The notes below the pieces were generated by a model that was not told where the DNA came from, did not search any database, and saw only the letters and a program-made list of their open reading frames with translations. The position numbers and the translations under genes are program-made. Positions 1 through 4,601 of a stretch of 5,407 nucleotides of DNA are shown piece after piece. The first letter of the stretch is position 1. Every line of letters begins with the position of its first letter. Source of the DNA: an uncultured Vogesella sp. (GTDB lineage: Bacteria > Pseudomonadota > Gammaproteobacteria > Burkholderiales > Chromobacteriaceae); the NCBI GenBank assembly GCA_946479405.1, contig CAMLGD010000215.1, positions 1 to 5,407 on the forward strand, written 5' to 3'.

Positions 1-885
1 GAGGATGTCGCTGCGACCGTTGTCGACGATGACGATATGCATCTGCCCACCGGGCCGCGCCTGCTGGAAGTGCGAAGTGTAAGTGGTGATCGGCGAGCCG
101 ATGGCCGAACGCGCCAAGAGGCGGGTAAACACACCCAGGTGTTCCTGTTTGGGGATGATCTTCTCCAGCCCCATGCTGGCGATGTGGATCGGCGGCAGCG
201 CGGTGCCGAGGTCGGCATTGCCTTCGTTGGTGCACACCACCACGCCGCCGGTTTCGGCGATGGCGAAGTTCACGCCGGTGAGGCCGGCATCGGCGGTAAG
301 GAAGTGTTCGCGCAGATTGGCGCGCGCGGCGTGGGTCAGGTAGGTCGGATCGTTGTTGCCGGCCTCGGTGCCCAGTTCTTTATGAAACAGCGCGGAGATC
401 TGTTCCTTCTTCAGGTGAATCGCCGGCATCACGATGTGGCTTGGCGGCTCGTGGCGCAGCTGCACGATGCGCTCGCCGAGGTCGGTGTCGATCACCTCGA
501 TGCCGTGCTGCTCCAGATAGGGGTTCAGCCCGCACTCCTCGGTCAGCATCGACTTCGACTTCACCAGCTTTTTAACGTTGGCCGCAGCCAGGATGCCGTG
601 CACGATGCGGTTGTGTTCCTCGGCGTCGGCCGCCCAGTGCACGGTGACGCCGTTCTGCTCTGCGTTACGCTGGAACTGCTCCAGGTACTCGTCGAGTTTT
701 GACAGCGTGTGCGCCTTGATCTGCTGCGCCAGCACACGCAGCTGTTCCCACTCCGGCAGCTGCTTGGCCTGCATGTCGCGCTTCTGCCGTACCCACCAGA
801 TGGCGCTGTCGTGCCAGCGCGCCTGTTCGCGGTCCTGCAAAAAGGCCGCCGCTGCTTCGGCGTGGTTGATGTTGTCGTTCTTCAT
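1..885 (-). CDS. lutB: Lactate utilisation iron-sulfur protein LutB (YkgF family), 3' end outside the window
   Basis: Partial gene: 295 residues from the start codon (ATG at 885-883) to the left edge, about 60% of a family protein of roughly 470-480 residues. With LutA and LutC it forms the cytoplasmic iron-sulfur complex that oxidises L-lactate to pyruvate. I translated the reverse strand by hand and found no stop or frameshift. Family marks are the LUD (DUF162) region from about residue 70, with VKSKSM at 108-113 followed by TEE, and the strongly conserved stretch AETGGVVVCTNEGN around 210-223. The ferredoxin-like cysteine clusters that bind 4Fe-4S lie after residue 300 and so are outside the window, not missing. 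Its ATG overlaps the lutA stop (ATGA, 882-885), which suggests translational coupling; a G-rich run just upstream may serve as ribosome binding site. Family assignment is firm; the lactate role is family knowledge. Confidence 0.93.
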   Translation of the reverse strand, partial: MKNDNINHAEAAAAFLQDREQARWHDSAIWWVRQKRDMQAKQLPEWEQLRVLAQQIKAHTLSKLDEYLEQFQRNAEQNGVTVHWAADAEEHNRIVHGILAAANVKKLVKSKSMLTEECGLNPYLEQHGIEVIDTDLGERIVQLRHEPPSHIVMPAIHLKKEQISALFHKELGTEAGNNDPTYLTHAARANLREHFLTADAGLTGVNFAIAETGGVVVCTNEGNADLGTALPPIHIASMGLEKIIPKQEHLGVFTRLLARSAIGSPITTYTSHFQQARPGGQMHIVIVDNGRSDIL

Positions 886-1637
886 GCCGCGCCCCCGCGT
901 CCGGTGAGGATCTCGACGATGTGCAGCGGACGGATGGGGCGGCACTTGTGGCGGATGATGCCGCCCATGTGCATCAGGCAGGACGGGTCGGCGCCGACGA
1001 TGAATTCGGCACCGGTGGCCTCGTGCTGCGCCACGCGGTCTTCGCCCATCGCCACCGACACTTCCGGCTCGTCAATGCTGTAGGTGCCGCCAAAGCCGCA
1101 GCACTCGTCGCGCCGCTCCGGCAGGCGCACGTCGACGCCGTCCACCAGTTGCAGGATGCGCTCCAGCCGCGAGTGGTAGGGGATCATCAGCTCCGACGGC
1201 GCGGCGTGGCCCAGCTGGCGCAGGCCGTGGCAGCTCTGGTGGATGGACACCGGGTGCGGGAAGTACACCGGCTTGGGCAGCTTCTCCACTTTCAGCACGT
1301 CCTGCAGGAATTCGACGATCTCGTACACCTTGGGCTGCAGCCGCTGGTAGTCGGCGTCGTCGGCGATATACCAGCCGTAGTGATGCTTGACGTGCGAGGT
1401 ACAGCTGCCGGATGGCGACACGATGTAGTCGTAATCCTTGAAGATGGCGGTAAAGCGGCGCGCGGCATCGCAGGCGCCCTGACTGTCGCCATTATTGCTG
1501 GCAGGTTGGCCGCAACAGGACTGTGCCAGCGGGTAATCGACTTCCACGCCGTAGCCTTCCAGCAGCTCGGCGGTGGCCATGGCCACGTGCGGATACAGTT
1601 CGTTGACGAAACAGGGGATGAACAGGGCGACTTTCAT
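882..1637 (-). CDS. lutA: Lactate utilisation protein LutA (YkgE family), CCG-domain Fe-S oxidoreductase subunit
   Basis: Complete gene of 251 residues, the usual size for LutA/YkgE. It carries two cysteine-rich CCG domains of the kind found in heterodisulfide reductase B and the glycolate oxidase iron-sulfur subunit. Domain 1 has C9, the CCGQP motif at 41-45 and C79 in SGSC. Domain 2 has C136 in QSCHGLRQLG, ECCGFGGTYS starting at 178, and C220 in DPSCLMHMGG. It acts in the cytoplasm with LutB and LutC in oxidation of L-lactate to pyruvate. I chose the ATG at 1637 because MKVALFIPC lines up with the N-terminus of known LutA proteins. An in-frame ATG at 1658 would add seven residues (METPHTA) and has an AGGG seven bases upstream, whereas 1637 has only a GGAG about 15 bases away, so the start is not settled. 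It is the first gene of the operon, with lutB overlapping by 4 bases. Confidence 0.93.
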   Translation of the reverse strand: MKVALFIPCFVNELYPHVAMATAELLEGYGVEVDYPLAQSCCGQPASNNGDSQGACDAARRFTAIFKDYDYIVSPSGSCTSHVKHHYGWYIADDADYQRLQPKVYEIVEFLQDVLKVEKLPKPVYFPHPVSIHQSCHGLRQLGHAAPSELMIPYHSRLERILQLVDGVDVRLPERRDECCGFGGTYSIDEPEVSVAMGEDRVAQHEATGAEFIVGADPSCLMHMGGIIRHKCRPIRPLHIVEILTGRGGAA

Positions 1638-1693
1638 GGCGGTGTGGGGTGTCTCCATAATGGCGCCCTGTGCGGACGCGGGCCATGCTGTGG

Positions 1694-1722
1694 ATTAAAG
1701 CCGTTGCCGTCGCCGCTGCCAA
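1694..1722 (-). promoter_or_regulatory. Candidate sigma70 promoter of the lutAB operon
   Basis: Read on the minus strand, TTGGCA (1722-1717, 5 of 6 to the -35 consensus) is followed by a spacer of exactly 17 bp and then TTTAAT (1699-1694, 5 of 6 to the -10 consensus). Transcription would begin near 1687, giving a leader of about 30 to 50 bases depending on which lutA start is used. The position, just downstream of the terminator of the preceding gene, supports it. No experimental evidence is available. Confidence 0.6.
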
Positions 1723-1732
1723 TGCGGAATTA

Positions 1733-1768
1733 CCCTTGTGTGCCGCTGCGCAGCGGTGTGACAAAGGG
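1733..1768. repeat. Imperfect inverted repeat around a perfect 14-bp palindrome
   Basis: The core CCGCTGCGCAGCGG (1743-1756) is a perfect palindrome. It is flanked by outer arms CCCTTGT (1733-1739) and ACAAAGGG (1761-1768), complementary apart from one extra A, with TG-rich sequence between. The element sits about 45-80 bp upstream of the predicted lut transcription start. It could be an operator or activator site for the lut operon, or a copy of a dispersed intergenic repeat. The structure is directly visible; its role is not known. Confidence 0.55.
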
Positions 1769-1789
1769 CTGCGGCCAACCTCTGGCATG

Positions 1790-1813
1790 AAAAAACCGGG
1801 GCATGCCCCGGTT
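1790..1813 (-). terminator. Intrinsic terminator of the CDF transporter gene
   Basis: A perfect 8-bp stem (AACCGGGG at 1794-1801 with CCCCGGTT at 1806-1813) closes a CATG loop. On the minus strand it runs directly into six T residues (1795-1790). It begins 21 bp after the stop codon of the transporter gene and lies before the lut promoter, so it should insulate the two units. On the plus strand there is no T-run, so it works in one direction. Confidence 0.87.
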
Positions 1814-1833
1814 GTTTGGGTGTTGCCGGCGCA

Positions 1834-2736
1834 CTAGACCGGATCGACGTGGGTCATCACATCCAGTACCGGGAACGCTGCCATCACCCGTTCGCGCGCT
1901 TGCACCGCGATGTCGTGGCCTTCGCGCACGCTTTGCTCGGCTGCCAGTTCCAGGTGCACGTCCACCAGGATCATGTCGCCCATGCGGCGGGTGCGCAGGT
2001 CGTGCAGGCCGAGTACGCCGGGGGTGTCCAGCAGGGTCTGGCGGATGGCGGCCACGCTGTGCTCGTCGGCGGCTCGGTCCATCAGGTCGCCCAGCGCATC
2101 CCAGGCAAAGCCCCAGCCGGTCTTGCCGACCATGAAGCCCACCAGCAACGCGGCCACCGGGTCCAGCCAGGTGTAGCCCAGCAGGTTGCCGCCGATACCC
2201 AGCGCCACTACCAGCGACGAGGCGGCATCGGCGCGCGCGTGCCAGGCATTGGCCACCAGCATGCTGGAGCGCACTTTTTCGGCGATGGCCAGCATGTAGC
2301 GGAACAGGCCCTCCTTGCTCAGCAGGGTAATCACCGCCACCAGCAGTGCCGCCGGGTGCACGCTGCCCAGCGGGGTGCTGCTGGCAAACTTGCCTGCCGC
2401 CGTCCACAGCATGCCGGCACCGGCGGCCAGCAGCAGTACGCCCAGCGCCAGCGAGGCCGCGGTTTCATAGCGGTGATGGCCGTAGTGGTGGTCGTCATCC
2501 GCTTCCTTGCGGCTGTGGTGCCCGGCCAGCATGGCGACAAAGTCGGCCAGCAGATCGGACAGCGAGTGCATGGCATCGGCCACCAGCGCCTGCGAGCCGG
2601 CCAGCAAGCCGGTGACGGCTTGCAGCGCGGTCAGCGCCAGGTTGAGCGCCACGCTGACCCACAGGCTGCGGCGGGCGGCGCGGTGCTCGCCGGCATTGAT
2701 ATGTTCGTGATCTTGCATGGGCTGCATGGTGGGCAT
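1834..2736 (-). CDS. Cation diffusion facilitator (CDF) family divalent metal transporter
   Basis: Complete, 300 residues, typical for a short CDF protein. It is an inner-membrane antiporter expected to export a divalent metal in exchange for protons. About six hydrophobic segments lie between residues 25 and 210. The transport site is visible as H57-x3-D61 in segment 2 (DAMHSLSD) and H166-x3-D170 in segment 5 (NAWHARAD), the standard two-plus-two ligand set. D192-P193 before segment 6 is also typical. Residues from about 215 to the end form the cytoplasmic dimerisation domain, with DVHLEL and SVREGHDIA. The loop after segment 2 (73-91) and the N-terminus (10-18) are rich in His and Asp. The NAWHxRxD pattern and KEGLFRY resemble the broad group containing MamB/MamM and Fe/Zn exporters, but the metal cannot be read from sequence. 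ATGs at 2736, 2727 and 2718 are all possible starts and none has a clear ribosome binding site. Confidence 0.93.
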   Translation of the reverse strand: MPTMQPMQDHEHINAGEHRAARRSLWVSVALNLALTALQAVTGLLAGSQALVADAMHSLSDLLADFVAMLAGHHSRKEADDDHHYGHHRYETAASLALGVLLLAAGAGMLWTAAGKFASSTPLGSVHPAALLVAVITLLSKEGLFRYMLAIAEKVRSSMLVANAWHARADAASSLVVALGIGGNLLGYTWLDPVAALLVGFMVGKTGWGFAWDALGDLMDRAADEHSVAAIRQTLLDTPGVLGLHDLRTRRMGDMILVDVHLELAAEQSVREGHDIAVQARERVMAAFPVLDVMTHVDPV

Positions 2737-2807
2737 GATGGCTTTCGGAATAAAGTAGCTCGGCGGCGAGTCTAGCCGCGTTGGCTTAAGGCGAGATGAA
2801 TAAGCAC

Positions 2808-3365
2808 TCAGGCCGCATCCGGATCGTCGTCCGGTGCTTCATCCAGCGGTGGCAGTGACGCCAGCAGATTGCCCAGCAGGCTCTGCGTCAGCCACGACGG
2901 TACGTCCTGCAGTTGCCAGCCGGCCTGCGTGCCGCACAGCGCGACGCCGCGCAGCAGGCGGTGAAAGCCGGCACGGCTGAGCTTGAGGTTCAGCGTGCTG
3001 TCGCCGATCACGAAGCCGATGCTGGCGTAATTGCTGCCGGCCTTGGCATCCAGCCCGGTGCACAGCTGGATGTCGCCGTCGCGGGCACGGGCAGGCGGCT
3101 CGCTGCTGTATTGCATCGCCTTGCCGCCGTCGTCCTGCGGCAGGTCTTCGCCATTCATCGCCATCTGGTGCTCCAGCGCGATGCGCTCCTCGATACTGCC
3201 GGTGCCGGGGATGCCGCCGCCCGGTACCTGGCTGGCAAAAATACCGGCGATATCGTGAACGATGGCCTGTGCCAGGCGCCGGGTCAGCCACAGTTTGTGG
3301 GGGCCGGGCTGGATCACCACCAGCAGGCGGTCTTCGGCTTCAAAATAGGTAAATGATGTGCTCAT
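2808..3365 (-). CDS. Unrecognised protein of 185 residues, divergent from srkA
   Basis: I do not recognise this family. The start at 3365 (MSTSFTYFEAEDRLL) is preferred over the upstream ATG at 3434, which would overlap the srkA start and add a Cys/Ala-rich stretch that does not look like a real N-terminus. Visible parts are an N-terminal strand-like segment leading into KLWLTRRLAQAIV (24-36), a polar Gly/Asp-rich middle (about 48-105) of probable low order, a second ordered region containing FVIGDSTLNLKLSRAGFHRLL, and an acidic tail PPLDEAPDDDPDAA (172-185). There is no signal peptide, no long membrane segment and no obvious catalytic motif, so it is probably a soluble cytoplasmic protein. 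Base composition and third-position G/C match the neighbours, which supports a real resident gene. It shares a 61-bp divergent upstream region with srkA. Its ribosome binding site is weak. Confidence 0.75.
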   Translation of the reverse strand: MSTSFTYFEAEDRLLVVIQPGPHKLWLTRRLAQAIVHDIAGIFASQVPGGGIPGTGSIEERIALEHQMAMNGEDLPQDDGGKAMQYSSEPPARARDGDIQLCTGLDAKAGSNYASIGFVIGDSTLNLKLSRAGFHRLLRGVALCGTQAGWQLQDVPSWLTQSLLGNLLASLPPLDEAPDDDPDAA

Positions 3366-3414
3366 GGGCAGATGGTAAGCCAGCTGGCGGCATGCGCAAA
3401 GGTTGGCCGCGGCG

Positions 3415-3420
3415 CATAAT
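3415..3420 (+). promoter_or_regulatory. Candidate -10 element for srkA (possible leaderless start)
   Basis: CATAAT matches 5 of 6 bases of TATAAT and ends six bases before the srkA ATG at 3427. A start of transcription seven bases downstream would fall on or next to the A of that ATG, giving a leaderless message. No Shine-Dalgarno sequence is seen before the ATG, which fits. I see no good -35 at 16-18 bp upstream, so the call is weak. Confidence 0.3.
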
Positions 3421-3426
3421 GGCGCG

Positions 3427-4413
3427 ATGAGCACTTTACATCCTTATGCCGCCCTGACGCCGGACCTGATCCTGGATGCGGTAGAAAGCCTGGGCTTGCG
3501 CTGCGATGGTCATCTGCTGGCGCTGAACAGCTACGAAAACCGTGTCTATCAGATTGGCATGGACGATGGCCCGCCGCTGGTGGCCAAGTTCTACCGTCCG
3601 CAGCGCTGGAGCGATGCGCAGATTCTGGAAGAGCATCGCTTCGCCGCCGAGTTGGCCGCCGCGGAAATCCCGGTGGTGGCGCCGCTGCTGTTTGACGGCA
3701 ACAGCCTGGCGCACTGGCAGGGCTTCCGCTTTACGCTGTTTCCGCGCCGTGGCGGCCGTGCCCCGGAGCTGGACGATCCGCAGGTGTTGCAGTGGCTGGG
3801 GCGTTTTCTCGGCCGCATCCACCTGATTGGCGCCGCGCGACAGTTTGAAGTGCGGCCAAGCTTGGATAGCCACAGCTTCGGCCATCAGGCGCTGATGTGC
3901 ATCCTGGCCTGCGCACAGCTGCCGGCCCATCTGGCCGCACGCATGGAGAGCGCCGGCCGGGAAGTACTGCGGCAGGTGGATGCCGCGTTTGCCGCGCTGC
4001 CGGATATCACCTGGTTGCGCAGCCATGGTGACTGCCACGCCGGTAACGTGATGTGGACACCGGATGGCCCGCATTTTGTCGACCTGGACGACAGCCGCAT
4101 GGCGCCGGCGGTGCAGGATGTGTGGATGCTGCTGTCGGGCGATCGCCAGCAGCAAGCGGCGCAGCTGGCCGAGATTCTGGCCGGCTACGAAGACTTTGCC
4201 GAGTTCGACTACCGCGAGCTGCGGCTGATCGAGCCGCTGCGCAGTCTGCGGCTGCTGCATTACTGCGCCTGGTTGGCCGCACGCTGGGAGGATCCGGCGT
4301 TTCCGGCGGCGTTTCCGTGGTTCGGCAGCGAACATTACTGGCTGGAGCGCATTGCCGAACTGGAAGGGCAGTGTGCGGCGATGGCCGAGCCGCCCTTGTT
4401 TGCCATGCCCTGA
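3427..4413 (+). CDS. srkA: Stress response kinase SrkA (YihE/RdoA family)
   Basis: Complete, 328 residues, the same length as E. coli SrkA. It is a cytoplasmic Ser/Thr protein kinase with an aminoglycoside-phosphotransferase-like fold, linked in E. coli to Cpx envelope stress and protection from stress-induced death. Matching segments include LNSYENRVYQ (33-42), VAKFYRPQRW with the probable ATP-binding K54, QILEEHRFA, the catalytic loop HGDCHAGN (200-207, D202 and N207), metal-binding FVDLDD (217-222, D219), AVQDVWMLLSGD, LIEPLRSLRLLHY and the C-terminal DPAFPAAFPWFGSEHYW. All key residues are present, so it should be active. The ATG at 3427 is chosen because it gives the family length; an upstream in-frame TTG at 3403 would add eight residues with no similarity. 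No ribosome binding site is evident. It is transcribed away from the 185-residue gene and towards lysC, from which 188 bp separate it. Confidence 0.95.
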   Translation: MSTLHPYAALTPDLILDAVESLGLRCDGHLLALNSYENRVYQIGMDDGPPLVAKFYRPQRWSDAQILEEHRFAAELAAAEIPVVAPLLFDGNSLAHWQGFRFTLFPRRGGRAPELDDPQVLQWLGRFLGRIHLIGAARQFEVRPSLDSHSFGHQALMCILACAQLPAHLAARMESAGREVLRQVDAAFAALPDITWLRSHGDCHAGNVMWTPDGPHFVDLDDSRMAPAVQDVWMLLSGDRQQQAAQLAEILAGYEDFAEFDYRELRLIEPLRSLRLLHYCAWLAARWEDPAFPAAFPWFGSEHYWLERIAELEGQCAAMAEPPLFAMP

Positions 4414-4431
4414 GTGATTCGGCATGCGTAC

Positions 4432-4448
4432 AGTGGCTATCCACTTTT
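4432..4448 (+). terminator. Weak candidate terminator after srkA
   Basis: A 5-bp stem (AGTGG with CCACT, 4432-4436 and 4441-4445) closes a 4-base loop and is followed by a short T-run (TTTT including the last stem base, then AAT). It begins 18 bases after the srkA stop. The stem is short and only moderately GC-rich, so termination may be partial. Confidence 0.3.
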
Positions 4449-4449
4449 A

Positions 4450-4463
4450 ATACAGCGCTGTAT
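4450..4463. repeat. Perfect 14-bp palindrome between srkA and lysC
   Basis: ATACAGCGCTGTAT is a perfect inverted repeat without spacer, the usual shape of a dimeric regulator's operator. The heptamer TATCCAC occurs just before it (4438-4444) and again at its right edge (4461-4467), partly overlapping it. It does not match any operator I can name. It may control lysC or be chance. Confidence 0.4.
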
Positions 4464-4470
4464 CCACCTG

Positions 4471-4500
4471 GCTATGTGCCATTTGCGGATGGTGCATAGC
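4471..4500 (+). other. Long hairpin upstream of lysC
   Basis: GCTATGTGCCAT (4471-4482) and ATGGTGCATAGC (4489-4500) pair over 12 bp around a 6-base loop. Ten pairs are Watson-Crick, and the middle two become G-U wobbles if transcribed. No T-run follows on either strand, so it is not a standard terminator. It could be part of the srkA 3' end or an RNA leader structure. Confidence 0.5.
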
Positions 4501-4509
4501 AAAAACCGC

Positions 4510-4515
4510 TATAAA
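4510..4515 (+). promoter_or_regulatory. Weak candidate -10 element for lysC
   Basis: TATAAA matches 5 of 6 bases of the -10 consensus in an A-rich stretch about 87 bases before the lysC ATG. The best -35-like sequence, TTGCGG at 4483-4488, is 21 bp away, which is too far for a standard promoter. It is offered only because no better candidate is seen in the 188-bp gap. Confidence 0.22.
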
Positions 4516-4549
4516 AAACGGCCGCGGATGCCTTGCCAGCCGGGGCCGT
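4513..4549 (-). terminator. Terminator-shaped hairpin readable on the minus strand, upstream of lysC
   Basis: ACGGCC (4518-4523) pairs with GGCCGT (4544-4549). The stem continues inward with CGG/CCG and TG/CA after single mismatches, closing a 6-base loop at 4531-4536. On the minus strand it is followed by a run of six T residues (4518-4513). On the plus strand no T-run follows, so it should not stop lysC transcription. It would stop antisense transcripts coming out of lysC, although no minus-strand gene is seen there. If transcribed with lysC it would instead be a stable leader hairpin. Confidence 0.4.
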
Positions 4550-4601
4550 CTCGGGCCAGAATCATCGTCCGACATCCAAACCCGATCTAAAGAAAACAAA
4601 C

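Noticed and set aside
37..702. Long open frame on the plus strand opposite lutB, and similar ones opposite lutA (921-1790), the CDF gene (1816-2775) and srkA (3436-4425, minus)
   Set aside because: These are antisense frames kept open by high GC content. Their His/Gln/Arg/Ala-rich products show no family features, while the opposite strand encodes recognisable proteins.
1..885. LutB lacking its iron-sulfur cysteine clusters
   Set aside because: The clusters lie near the C-terminus, beyond the window edge. The visible part is intact.
1754..1764. LldR/LutR-type operator (TNGTNNNACNA) read as TTGTCACACCG on the minus strand
   Set aside because: The last position mismatches the pattern, the site is not symmetric, and no such regulator gene is present, so the match is too weak to call.
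3403..3426. TTG start at 3403 for srkA
   Set aside because: It adds eight residues without similarity; ATG 3427 gives exactly the E. coli length of 328.
3366..3434. Upstream start at 3434 for the 185-residue gene
   Set aside because: It would overlap the srkA start and add 23 residues that do not look like a genuine N-terminus; ATG 3365 gives a sensible protein.
4414..4601. Lysine riboswitch in front of lysC
   Set aside because: The gap is short, I see no conserved L-box core or five-way junction, and no plus-strand terminator precedes lysC.
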